A DNA stretch of 11,030 bases from NCBI GenBank assembly GCA_900547595.1, contig URHE01000062.1:1-11030 (forward strand). Direction: 5' to 3'. Each line of letters begins with the position of its first letter. The first letter of the stretch is position 1. The DNA is from an uncultured Desulfovibrio sp. GTDB taxonomy: Bacteria > Desulfobacterota > Desulfovibrionia > Desulfovibrionales > Desulfovibrionaceae. Below, one piece after another: positions 1 to 6,431 of this stretch. The notes under the pieces are model-generated. The model was not told where the DNA came from. It was given only the letters and a program-made list of their open reading frames with translations, and did no database searches. The translations under genes and the position numbers were made by a program.

Positions 1-89
1 CCGGCACCAGCATCCGTCTGTCGCTCCGCTCCAGACGGAACCTGGAATATCCATCAATCGCATTGTACAACATAACCTTCTTGCTCTCG
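1..89. other. unassigned left edge, possible start of next minus-strand gene
   Basis: No gene can be assigned with confidence. On the minus strand a frame opens with ATG at 73 and stays open to the window edge (24 codons, beginning MLYNAIDGYSRF). It lies 16 bases after the pyrF stop and is preceded by a purine-rich AAGAAGG, only 2 bases from the ATG, which is closer than usual. A second minus-strand frame from ATG at 63 is also open to the edge. G/C at third positions is roughly 74% in the first frame and 60% in the second by my count, so the first is the better candidate. I do not recognise either peptide. The stretch may equally be non-coding downstream sequence of pyrF. Confidence 0.25.
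14..38. repeat. inverted repeat downstream of pyrF
   Basis: Arms CCGTCTG (14-20) and CAGACGG (32-38) are perfect 7-bp complements around an 11-base loop. It lies about 52 bases beyond the pyrF stop on the minus strand. No run of T follows on either strand, so a classical intrinsic terminator is not supported. It could be a 3'-end structure, or a chance repeat inside the next gene. Confidence 0.3.
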
Positions 90-830
90 TTATCTCATTC
101 CCGCCGGGGAGGACGGGACAGGCGCTGCCTGCATTTCTTCCAGAATGGCCGCCGCCGCGCGCGCCGGAGCATCGGCCTGAAGGATGGGACGACCGACCAC
201 CAGATAGTCGGCGCCCGCCCGCACGGCTTCCGCCGGGGTCATGGTGCGGCGCTGATCGCCGGCCTCCGCTCCGTCGGGGCGGATGCCCGGGCACAGGCAG
301 CGGAGGGCCGGCGCCGAAGCCTTGATGGCGCGGACTTCCCGCCCGGAGCAGACAACGCCGTCCAGCCCCCAGGCCGCGGCGGCAGAGGCCAGCTCATGGG
401 CAAAGATGCCGGGCGCCGCCGTGATGCCGGGCATCTCCCCGGGGCCGAAGCTCGTCAGCACGGTGACGCCGAACAGGCGCGGCGCGGAGGAAGCGGCCGC
501 GACCGCGTCCCGCGCTTCCAGCGCCGCGCGGCACATGCGCTCGCCCCCCTGGCAGTGGAGCGTGAGCAGGTCCACGCCGATGGACGCTGCCGCGGCCACG
601 GCCCGGGCCACAGTATGCGGGATGTCATAGAACTTGAGGTCCAGAAAGACATGGAAGCCCTGTTCCTTGAGCCGCTCCACCAGCAGCGGGCCCCCCAGGG
701 TAAACAGCTCCATGCCGACCTTGCACCAGTCGAGCACGCCCCGCAGTTCGCGGGCGATGCCAAGGGCTTTTTCCCGATCCGGAACATCCAGGGCGACGAT
801 GAGCTGGGGCATGCCGTTCCGCCGTGTCAT
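90..830 (-). CDS. pyrF: orotidine 5'-phosphate decarboxylase
   Basis: Decarboxylates orotidine 5'-monophosphate to UMP, the last step of de novo pyrimidine synthesis, in the cytoplasm. The 246-residue protein has the expected length and TIM-barrel signatures: IVALDVPD near the N-terminus, Lys37 in WCKVG, the catalytic DxKxxD motif in LDLKFYDIPHT (Asp64, Lys66, Asp69), CPGIRP at 180-185 and the phosphate-binding VVGRP at 211-215. The ATG at 830 overlaps the gmk stop as ATGA, which suggests translational coupling. A second ATG at 812 gives MPQLIVALDV, closer to the usual family N-terminus, and is a reasonable alternative start; neither has a strong ribosome-binding site. It is the last recognised gene of the yicC-remA-gmk-pyrF run, placing a UMP-forming enzyme beside GMP kinase. 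The C-terminal tail after about residue 232 is Pro/Ala-rich and probably not structural. Confidence 0.96.
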   Translation of the reverse strand: MTRRNGMPQLIVALDVPDREKALGIARELRGVLDWCKVGMELFTLGGPLLVERLKEQGFHVFLDLKFYDIPHTVARAVAAAASIGVDLLTLHCQGGERMCRAALEARDAVAAASSAPRLFGVTVLTSFGPGEMPGITAAPGIFAHELASAAAAWGLDGVVCSGREVRAIKASAPALRCLCPGIRPDGAEAGDQRRTMTPAEAVRAGADYLVVGRPILQADAPARAAAAILEEMQAAPVPSSPAGMR

Positions 831-1435
831 GAGGTGGCGAGAAGCCCGTCCACAAGGTGGGCGTTGCGGGCCGGGGCCAGGGTCGCGGCCACATAGGCCG
901 CCCGCAGGCGGTCATAGGCCGTGTCGAGATCGTCATTGACCACCAGGGCGTCGTACCACGCGGCTTCGCGCAGTTCCCGCCGGGCGTTGGCGAGGCGCCG
1001 TTCAATGGCGGCATCGTCATCCTGCCCGCGCAGGCGCAGGCGCCGTTCCAGCTCCGCCATGCTCGGCGGCAGGATGAAGATGAAGGTGGCTGCGTCCAGA
1101 TTCAGCCTGAGCTGGGCGGCGCCCTGAACATCAATGTCAAAGAGCGCGTCGCGGCCATTGGCGAGCATCTCTTGCACGGGCGCCAGGGGCGTGCCGTAGA
1201 GGTTGCCGTGCACCTCCGCCCATTCGGCGAATGCTCCGCGGGCGCGGCGGCGCCCGAATTCGTCCCGGCTGAGAAAGGTATAGTCCCTGCCGTCCACCTC
1301 GCCTTCACGCGGCGCTCTGGTGGTGCAGCTGACGGAATAGCCGAAATCGGGGAACTCGGCGCGCAGCCGTCGGATGAGGGTCGTCTTGCCCGCGCCGGAA
1401 GGGGCGCTGAGCACGAGTGCGATACCCCGGCGCAT
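827..1435 (-). CDS. gmk: guanylate kinase
   Basis: Phosphorylates GMP to GDP with ATP; essential for GTP supply and nucleotide recycling. The 202-residue length is typical. The P-loop SGAGKTT (13-19) binds ATP. The GMP-binding region follows: SVSCTTRAPREGEVDGRDYTF (in pieces at 34-54) with Arg40, Arg43 and Tyr52, then EVHGNLYGTP (74-83). IDVQGA (101-106) carries the conserved Asp, and the lid region RLRLRGQDD is at 132-140. The ATG at 1435 shares one base with the remA stop (TGATG) and has a near-perfect ribosome-binding site, AGGAGG, 7 bases upstream. The 3' end overlaps pyrF by 4 bases. In many bacteria gmk is followed by rpoZ (RNA polymerase omega); here pyrF takes that place. Confidence 0.97.
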   Translation of the reverse strand: MRRGIALVLSAPSGAGKTTLIRRLRAEFPDFGYSVSCTTRAPREGEVDGRDYTFLSRDEFGRRRARGAFAEWAEVHGNLYGTPLAPVQEMLANGRDALFDIDVQGAAQLRLNLDAATFIFILPPSMAELERRLRLRGQDDDAAIERRLANARRELREAAWYDALVVNDDLDTAYDRLRAAYVAATLAPARNAHLVDGLLATS

Positions 1436-1686
1436 CAGGCGTCCTCCTGCGCGAAGCGCTGGCTGATGGTTTCCGGCTGGATGGAAGAAAGGATGACATG
1501 GTTGGAATCCGTCACCAGGATGGAACGGGTCTTGCGTCCCTGGGTGGCGTCCACCAGGCGCCCGGCGGCGCGGGCGTCCTCCCGCAGACGGCGCATGGGC
1601 GAGGACGCGGGGTTGACGATGCCCACCACGCGCGCCGCGAGGACGTAGTTGCCGAAACCGATATTGATGAGTCGTTCGCCAGGCAT
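1435..1686 (-). CDS. remA: RemA family DNA-binding regulator (DUF370)
   Basis: An 83-residue protein of the RemA/YlzA (DUF370) family. In Bacillus subtilis RemA is a ring-forming DNA-binding regulator of matrix and osmoprotection genes; its role in Gram-negative anaerobes is not known to me. Family signatures are near complete: LINIGFGNYV (6-15), PASSPMRRL (26-34), LVDATQGRKTR (44-54) and ILVTDSNHVILSSIQPET in the second half. Aligning by eye with B. subtilis RemA, the DNA-contacting Arg18 and Arg50/Arg51, as I recall them, match Arg19, Arg51 and Lys52, so the basic surface seems retained. The start is set by the family N-terminus at ATG 1686; the longer frame upstream is inside yicC and rejected. 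It begins 4 bases after the yicC stop and overlaps gmk by one base. Its ribosome-binding site is weak, so coupling to yicC translation is likely. Confidence 0.93.
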   Translation of the reverse strand: MPGERLINIGFGNYVLAARVVGIVNPASSPMRRLREDARAAGRLVDATQGRKTRSILVTDSNHVILSSIQPETISQRFAQEDA

Positions 1687-1690
1687 CGTG

Positions 1691-2572
1691 TTATTCCAGA
1701 TTCTGTACCTGCTCGCGGCACTTTTCCAGCTCGTTCTTGAAATCCACCACGAGGCGCGAGAGCCTGATGTCCGGGATCTTGTTGCCGCAGGTATTGATCT
1801 CGCGGAAGCACTCCTGCAACGTGAAGTCCAGGCGCCGCCCGGCATCCCCCCCATCGCGCAGGAGCTGGCGCAGGCGCTCGAGGTGGGCGCCGAGGCGCGT
1901 CAGCTCTTCGCTGACATCCAGCCTGTCCATGAGGATGGCCACTTCCTGGAGAAAACGGGCTTCCTCCAATGCCAGCCCCTCGGGCGCGAGGAGTTCCCCG
2001 ATGCGGGCGCGCAGCGCCTCCGCGCGTTCCTTTTTTATGGCGGGCGCGTGCGCCGCGAGTTCGCGGGTCCACGCTTCCATGCGCCGGACCCGGCCCTCAA
2101 GGTCCTCCGCCAGCGCCGCGCCCTCCGCGGCGCGGGACTGGTTCCAGTCCTCCAGCGCGCGTTCCAGCCCCGCCTCAAGCTGATGGATCAGGGCCTCGTC
2201 CGGCGCGCCGCCGTTTTCGCCCCAGAGCGCCGGAACCGACAGCAGGGCGGCATACCCGGGCGTGAAGCATTCCCCCCGCGAGCGGGCGAAAGCGGCGAGA
2301 CTGTCCAGCATGGACGCGGCCAGGGCCGCGTCAAATCCGGAACCGGTCACGGCACCCGAGGTCCGTTGCAGGGAAAGGCTGATGTCCACCCGGCCGCGCG
2401 CGGCATGGCGGCGCACCACTTTTTCCAGAACAGGCTCCAGACAGCGAATGGCGGGCGGCAGACGCCATTTGAGGTCCAGATGGCGCCCGTTGACGCTCTT
2501 GACTTCCCATTGCTGAATGCTGTCGGCGTTTTCCACCAGGCAGCGACCGAAGCCGGTCATGCTGCGAAGCAT
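1691..2572 (-). CDS. yicC: YicC/YloC family endoribonuclease
   Basis: A 293-residue protein, close to E. coli YicC (about 287). Members have been described as endoribonucleases and linked to stress and small-RNA turnover; the exact substrate here is unknown. The N-terminal domain starts MLRSMTGFGR and has SVNGRHLDL at 26-34. The middle is helical, with QSRAAEGAALAEDL at 145-158, the usual REG-type position. The C-terminal DUF1732-like domain has DVSEELTRLGAHL (219-231), RRLDFTLQECFREINTCGNK (246-265) and KNELEKCREQVQNLE at the end. The ATG at 2572 is chosen because MLRSMTGFGR matches the family N-terminus and AGGTG lies a few bases upstream. The frame is open for a further 116 codons upstream, but those cross the spacer and antisense-like parts of fmdB and look non-coding. 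It is the first of the tightly packed yicC-remA-gmk-pyrF genes. Confidence 0.94.
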   Translation of the reverse strand: MLRSMTGFGRCLVENADSIQQWEVKSVNGRHLDLKWRLPPAIRCLEPVLEKVVRRHAARGRVDISLSLQRTSGAVTGSGFDAALAASMLDSLAAFARSRGECFTPGYAALLSVPALWGENGGAPDEALIHQLEAGLERALEDWNQSRAAEGAALAEDLEGRVRRMEAWTRELAAHAPAIKKERAEALRARIGELLAPEGLALEEARFLQEVAILMDRLDVSEELTRLGAHLERLRQLLRDGGDAGRRLDFTLQECFREINTCGNKIPDIRLSRLVVDFKNELEKCREQVQNLE

Positions 2573-2663
2573 GCGCACCTGTCCAGTTGTTTGCCGTGCG
2601 GCGGCGTTGATGTAAGGGAAAAAGTTTACTTCAGGGCAAGCCGGAATGCAAGGCGGCCGGTGC
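2573..2663 (-). promoter_or_regulatory. fmdB-yicC spacer with possible yicC operon promoter
   Basis: The 91-base spacer contains an A/T-rich patch unusual for this window. On the minus strand TTGCAT (2651 to 2646) is 17 bases from TAAACT (2628 to 2623), a weak sigma70-like pair (3/6 and 4/6 matches). If used, transcription would start near 2616, about 45 bases before the yicC ATG. Read-through from fmdB is equally possible; no U-tract terminator is seen between the two genes. Confidence 0.3.
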
Positions 2664-2912
2664 CTATGCGCCGCCGCATCCCGAAGCGCCGCAGCCGCCC
2701 GCGCCGCAGGAGGGGCCGCCGGTGCCGAGCGGGCGCACAGGGCCCGGCTTGAAGGGGAAGGCCCCGGTCTTGAGGGGGCTCGGCGCGCTGATGCGGCGTT
2801 CCGTATCGCCGGAGGCGCAGTGCGGACAGGCCGGCGCGGATGTGTCCTCCCGGGAGAGCAGTTCCTCGAATATCTCGCCACAGGCGCGACAGCGGAATTC
2901 AAACATGGGCAT
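2664..2912 (-). CDS. FmdB family zinc ribbon protein
   Basis: An 82-residue protein beginning MPMFEFRCRACGEIFE, the FmdB/CxxC_CxxC_SSSS zinc-ribbon pattern (family consensus like MPIYEYRC). Two CxxC pairs (Cys8/Cys11 and Cys29/Cys32) would bind one zinc. The name comes from a regulator of formamidase/formate dehydrogenase genes in Methylophilus, but most bacterial members have no proven role. The C-terminal tail is Gly-rich with three further cysteines (69, 74, 79), a tail type common in this family. The ATG at 2912 is preferred over ATG 2906 because it keeps the family MP[IM][YF]E[YF] start and has AGAGG 8 bases upstream. It diverges from the DJ-1/PfpI gene and precedes yicC by 91 bases. Confidence 0.88.
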   Translation of the reverse strand: MPMFEFRCRACGEIFEELLSREDTSAPACPHCASGDTERRISAPSPLKTGAFPFKPGPVRPLGTGGPSCGAGGCGASGCGGA

Positions 2913-2938
2913 GGGGCCATCCTCTCTTTTTCCGTGCC

Positions 2939-2956
2939 CTTCGCACGCTTGCGAAG
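2939..2956. repeat. 7-bp inverted repeat in the fmdB/pfpI divergent spacer
   Basis: CTTCGCA (2939-2945) and TGCGAAG (2950-2956) are perfect complements around the 4-base loop CGCT. The right arm overlaps the proposed -35 box of the plus-strand promoter (2949-2954), and the repeat would lie in or near the 5' leader of fmdB on the other strand. This is the geometry of an operator for a dimeric repressor, or of a leader hairpin. No regulator gene is adjacent. Confidence 0.4.
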
Positions 2957-2978
2957 AGGCGTCCACTGCGGATATACT
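2949..2978 (+). promoter_or_regulatory. sigma70-type promoter for the DJ-1/PfpI gene
   Basis: TTGCGA (2949-2954) and TATACT (2973-2978) are separated by 18 bases. The -10 box matches the consensus at 5 of 6 positions and the -35 box at 4 of 6. Transcription would begin near 2985, giving a leader of about 74 bases before the ATG at 3059. This is the best-looking promoter in the window. Confidence 0.55.
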
Positions 2979-3058
2979 GGAATACACAGGAAAAGGAAAT
3001 CGTTTTAATCCCAACCCGCCGGGAAATTCCGGCGGCCTGCGCCACACGGGGAAACGCC

Positions 3059-3640
3059 ATGAAAAAGGTCCTTTTGCTGGCCGGTGATTTTGTGGAAGAC
3101 TACGAAGCCATGGTCCCCTTCCAGATGCTTCAGATGGCGGGCTGTGAAGTGCATTCCGTCTGCCCGGGCAAGAAGGCGGGGGAAACGGTCAAGACCGCCG
3201 TTCACGACTTCGAGGGCGACCAGACCTACAGCGAGAAGCGGGGCCACAATTTCGCCATCAATCACGACTTTGACGCCGTGGATGTGAAGGACTACGCGGG
3301 CCTGGTCATTCCCGGCGGCCGCGCGCCGGAATACCTGCGCCTCAATGCGCGCGTGCTCGACATCGTGCGCGAGTTCCATGCCGCCAAAAAACCCATCGCC
3401 GCCATCTGCCACGGCCCGCAGATACTTGTGGCCGCAGGCGTGCTCAAAAACTGCACCTGCACGGCCTATCCGGCGGTAAAACCGGATGTGGTGGACGCGG
3501 GCGCCACCTGGGCCGAACCGGACGCGACGTGCAGCAACGCCGTGGTGGACGGCATGCTGGTGACGGCGCCCGCATGGCCCGCGCATCCGGCGTGGATGGC
3601 GGCCTTCATCAGGCTGCTCGGGGGCACCATCAGCATGTAG
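3059..3640 (+). CDS. DJ-1/PfpI family protein (putative glyoxalase/deglycase or protease-like)
   Basis: A 193-residue member of the class I glutamine amidotransferase-like DJ-1/ThiJ/PfpI superfamily. The N-terminal strand MKKVLLLAGDFVEDYE carries the conserved acidic residue region (Glu13/Glu16). GDQTYSEKRGHNF at 53-65 marks the PfpI-like subgroup. LVIPGGRAPEYLR (82-94) and the nucleophile elbow AICHGPQ (115-121), with Cys117 and His118, complete the active site. Family members act as glyoxalase III, chaperones or protein deglycases under stress, and many were first annotated as PfpI peptidases; sequence alone does not decide. The ATG at 3059 is chosen because MKKVLLL is the expected first strand; the upstream frame crosses the promoter region. 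Only a weak GGGGA precedes it. It is the only plus-strand gene here and stands alone as a single-gene transcript between a promoter and a 3' hairpin. Confidence 0.92.
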   Translation: MKKVLLLAGDFVEDYEAMVPFQMLQMAGCEVHSVCPGKKAGETVKTAVHDFEGDQTYSEKRGHNFAINHDFDAVDVKDYAGLVIPGGRAPEYLRLNARVLDIVREFHAAKKPIAAICHGPQILVAAGVLKNCTCTAYPAVKPDVVDAGATWAEPDATCSNAVVDGMLVTAPAWPAHPAWMAAFIRLLGGTISM

Positions 3641-3657
3641 GGCACAAGTTCGCCAGC

Positions 3658-3698
3658 GCGGCCGTTCCGGCAGCTCCAGAGGGGGCCGGGGCGGCCGC
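3658..3698 (+). terminator. long GC-rich hairpin between convergent genes
   Basis: Arms 3658-3671 and 3685-3698 form a 14-bp stem as plus-strand RNA: 12 Watson-Crick pairs and two central U-G wobbles. The 13-base loop can form a further 4-bp stem. It begins 17 bases after the DJ-1/PfpI stop and ends just before the livF stop codon. In minus-strand RNA the two wobbles become A-C mismatches, so the structure is more stable for the plus-strand transcript. No U-tract follows on either strand, so it is a non-canonical terminator or a 3'-end stabiliser. Confidence 0.5.
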
Positions 3699-3699
3699 C

Positions 3700-4404
3700 C
3701 TACATGCCGAGGTAGGCGCTGCGGACTTCCGGGCTTTGCAGCAGGTCGTCCGCCAGCCCTTCCATGGAGATGCGACCGTTTTCCATGACATAGCCGCGAT
3801 GCGCGATGCGCAGGGCCTGGTTGGCGTTCTGCTCCACAAGAAAGACCGTGGTGCCGTTGGCGTTCACCTTGCGGATGATGGCGAAGATCTGCTGGATGAT
3901 GATGGGCGCGAGCCCGAGCGACGGCTCGTCCAGAAGAAGGAGGGAAGGCCGGGCCATGAGGGCGCGGCTGATGGCGAGCATCTGCTGCTCGCCGCCGGAG
4001 AGCGTGCCCCCGGCCTGGCGGCGGCGTTCGGCAAGGATGGGAAACAGCTCGAACACATAGTCCATGTCCTGGCGCACGCCCTGGGCGTCGCGGCGCAAAA
4101 AGGCGCCGAGGTCCAGGTTTTCCTGAACGCTCAGGTCGGGGAAGATGAGGCGCCCCTCCGGCACCTGCGAAATGCCGAGCATGACGATCTCATGCGGCGC
4201 GAGTTCGTGGATGGGCCTGCCGTTCCAGAAAATCTCCCCGCGCCGGGGCCGGATGATGCCGCAAACGGTCATCAGCGTGGTGGACTTGCCCGCGCCGTTG
4301 GCGCCGATGAGGGTGACGATCTCGCCGTCATCCACATGGAGCGAGATGTCCCGCAGGGCCTGGATATTGCCGTAATAGGAATCCACACCGCGCAGCTCAA
4401 GCAT
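3700..4404 (-). CDS. livF: branched-chain amino acid ABC transporter ATP-binding protein LivF
   Basis: One of the two cytoplasmic ATPases that power LivHM import of leucine, isoleucine and valine. The 234 residues are typical of LivF. Motifs: Walker A GANGAGKST (34-42), Q-loop Gln80 in GISQVPEGR, ABC signature LSGGEQQ (135-141), Walker B LLLLDEP (155-161) and D-loop SLGLAP. The switch region reads LVEQNANQAL, where LivF proteins typically lack the H-loop histidine that LivG keeps; this separates it from LivG. The ATG at 4404 overlaps the livG stop by 8 bases and has GGGAG 6 bases upstream. It is the last gene of the operon and converges on the DJ-1/PfpI gene. Confidence 0.96.
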   Translation of the reverse strand: MLELRGVDSYYGNIQALRDISLHVDDGEIVTLIGANGAGKSTTLMTVCGIIRPRRGEIFWNGRPIHELAPHEIVMLGISQVPEGRLIFPDLSVQENLDLGAFLRRDAQGVRQDMDYVFELFPILAERRRQAGGTLSGGEQQMLAISRALMARPSLLLLDEPSLGLAPIIIQQIFAIIRKVNANGTTVFLVEQNANQALRIAHRGYVMENGRISMEGLADDLLQSPEVRSAYLGM

Positions 4405-5182
4405 CGCTTTCTCCCAGATACGCCTTGATGACGCGCGGATCGCCCCGCACTTCCTCCGGCGTGCCCTGCGCGATGCAGGAGCCGTACTCCATGACGTAGA
4501 TGCGGTCCGAGAGCGACATGACCATGCTCATGTCATGCTCGATGAGCAGGATGGATATCTCGCGCGAGGCGCGGATGCCGCGCACCAGCATCTCCAGCTC
4601 GCGTGTCTCCTGCGGGTTCATGCCCGCGGCGGGCTCGTCCAGCAGGAGCATGCGCGGTTCCGTGGCGAGGGCGCGGGCGATCTCCAGCCGGCGTTGCGCG
4701 CCATACGCGAGATTGTGCGCCGTCTCGTTCCAGAGGTCCTGCAAATTGACGCTTTCCAGCAGGGCATAGCTCAGGTCGATGCTCTCCTGCTCCTCGCGCC
4801 GCGTGCGCGGGCCGCGTCCGAGCGCCCCGAGGATGCCCGCGCGCGTGCGGCAGTGCCGCCCCACCATGACATTTTCCAGCACGGTCATCTGGTTGAACAG
4901 CCGGATGTTCTGGAAGGTGCGCGCCATGCCGAGCGCCGTGATGGCGTGCGGCTTGCGACCGTTGAGGAGGTGCCTTTCGCCGGCGGCGTCGTAGAGGAAG
5001 ACGCGTCCCTCGGTGGGCGTGTAGATGCCGGTGACGCAGTTGAAAAACGTGGTCTTGCCCGCGCCGTTGGGCCCGATGAGGGCCACGATCTCCGAGGCGT
5101 CCACATGCAGGCTCACGTCATTGAGCGCGCGCAGGCCCCCGAAGTTCTGGGAAAGATCCTCGACTTCCAGCACCGGCTTCAT
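4397..5182 (-). CDS. livG: branched-chain amino acid ABC transporter ATP-binding protein LivG
   Basis: Second cytoplasmic ATPase of the importer, 261 residues. Motifs: Walker A GPNGAGKTT (37-45), Q-loop Gln91 in ARTFQNIRLF, a signature that reads LAYGAQRRLEIARAL (158-172) rather than LSGGQ as usual for LivG, Walker B MLLLDEP (178-184), and H-loop His216 in LIEHDMSMV. The insert after Walker A and the GMNPQE segment (187-192) are family features. The ATG at 5182 overlaps the livM stop as ATGA and has GGAGG 6 bases upstream. It overlaps livF by 8 bases, so both ATPases are probably made in step for a LivG/LivF heterodimer. Confidence 0.97.
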   Translation of the reverse strand: MKPVLEVEDLSQNFGGLRALNDVSLHVDASEIVALIGPNGAGKTTFFNCVTGIYTPTEGRVFLYDAAGERHLLNGRKPHAITALGMARTFQNIRLFNQMTVLENVMVGRHCRTRAGILGALGRGPRTRREEQESIDLSYALLESVNLQDLWNETAHNLAYGAQRRLEIARALATEPRMLLLDEPAAGMNPQETRELEMLVRGIRASREISILLIEHDMSMVMSLSDRIYVMEYGSCIAQGTPEEVRGDPRVIKAYLGESDA

Positions 5183-6429
5183 GCCCTGCCTCCGTCCGCG
5201 GAGCCGGCGGGCGCGTTCGCGGCGCCGTTGCCGTTTTCAAGCGCGCTGATGCGGTAGCGCCGCCGCTCGCCGCTGATGAGCCCCTGCGGCCGGAAAATCA
5301 TCATGATGACCATGATGGCGCCGAAGATAAGCATCCGGTATTCGGAAAAGGCGCGCAGGTATTCCGGCGCGAGGATGAGGATGACCGCCGCGATGATGAC
5401 GCCCGCGATGGAACCCATGCCGCCGAGCACCACCATGGAGAGGATCATGGCCGACTCCATGAAGGTGAAGCTGGACGGATTGATGAAGGTCGTCTTGGCG
5501 GCGAAGATGACGCCCGCGAACCCGGCCCAGCAGGAACCGAGCGCAAAGGCCGAGAGCTTGACGCGCGTGATGTCGATGCCCATGGCCTCGCAGGCGATCT
5601 CGTCCTCGCGCAGGGCCTGGAGGGCAAGTCCGACGCGCGAGTTCTTCAGGCGCGAGATGACGGTCACGGTGATGGCCACGGCGGCGAGGACGAGATAATA
5701 GATATAGATGGTGGACTCGTTGATCCCCATCTCCAGCCCGAAGAGCCCGGGGCGGGGGATCTCGCTGATGCCGCGCGGGCCGCCGGTGAGGCTCGTCCAG
5801 TTGAGCAGCCCGAGGCGCACGATCTCGCCAAAGCCCAGGGTGACGATGGCAAGATAGTCCCCGCGCAGGCGCAGCACGGGAAAGCCGAGCCCCAGGCCGA
5901 ACAGCGCCGCCAGAAGGCCGCCCACGGGCAGGCACATCCAGAAGCCCCAGCCGAAGAACTGGTTGAGCAGGCCATAGGCGTAGGCGCCCACGGCATAAAA
6001 GGCCACATAGCCCAGCACCAGCTGCCCGGCCAGCCCGACGACGATGTTCAGGCCCAGGGCGAGCATGATGTACAGCATGGCCGAAATCATGATGTTGGTC
6101 TGGTAGAAGGAGCCCGCCAGCGGCATGACGAGCAGCCCGCACACGAGCAGAGCCACGCCGCCGCGCCGCAGGCCCGCATGGGAGGCGAGCTCCTGCATCC
6201 CGGCGGCAAGGGCAGGGGGCACGGCCACCAGGGGCAGGCCGCGCGCCTTGCGGGCGAAACACCAGTTCCAGAGCAGGGAAAGGAAGAAGATCGCCGCGCC
6301 CAGCGCGAGGATACGGTCAAAACGCCAGTGGACCGTGTTTTCCAGCAGGTTGAGCTTGATGCCCATGACCGGCAGGGTCAGCACCATGAACCAGAGGGCC
6401 GTGAGCAGGGCTTTGCCGAGCTTGTGCAT
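5179..6429 (-). CDS. livM: branched-chain amino acid ABC transporter permease LivM
   Basis: Inner-membrane permease pairing with LivH to form the translocation channel. The 416 residues match the long LivM form (E. coli about 425) with an N-terminal extension (DUF3382-like, about 1-110) holding hydrophobic helices near 7-24, 39-57 and 90-107. The core permease domain begins about 112 (NIMISAMLYIMLALGLNIVVG) with further helices to about 380. The EAA-like coupling loop that contacts the ATPase is RVGLALQALREDEIACEAMGID at 265-286, given here in outline: key residues Glu276, Glu281, Gly284. FRPQGL at 379-384 closes the domain, followed by a polar tail of about 30 residues rich in Ala/Gly/Asn. 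The ATG at 6429 has AGAAGG 7 bases upstream and lies 2 bases after the livH stop. Confidence 0.96.
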   Translation of the reverse strand: MHKLGKALLTALWFMVLTLPVMGIKLNLLENTVHWRFDRILALGAAIFFLSLLWNWCFARKARGLPLVAVPPALAAGMQELASHAGLRRGGVALLVCGLLVMPLAGSFYQTNIMISAMLYIMLALGLNIVVGLAGQLVLGYVAFYAVGAYAYGLLNQFFGWGFWMCLPVGGLLAALFGLGLGFPVLRLRGDYLAIVTLGFGEIVRLGLLNWTSLTGGPRGISEIPRPGLFGLEMGINESTIYIYYLVLAAVAITVTVISRLKNSRVGLALQALREDEIACEAMGIDITRVKLSAFALGSCWAGFAGVIFAAKTTFINPSSFTFMESAMILSMVVLGGMGSIAGVIIAAVILILAPEYLRAFSEYRMLIFGAIMVIMMIFRPQGLISGERRRYRISALENGNGAANAPAGSADGGRA

Positions 6430-6431
6430 GC

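Noticed and set aside
1649..2752. 367-codon plus-strand open frame opposite yicC
   Set aside because: It lies opposite a full YicC protein with all family segments and shows shadow-type composition.
2573..2920. N-terminal extension of the yicC frame to 2920
   Set aside because: The extra 116 codons cross the spacer and run through fmdB in another frame, with Pro/Ala/Arg-rich composition. The family start MLRSMTGFGR is at 2572 with a ribosome-binding site.
2840..3058. N-terminal extension of the DJ-1/PfpI frame to 2840
   Set aside because: It would run through the promoter and the fmdB start. MKKVLLL at 3059 is the normal first beta strand.
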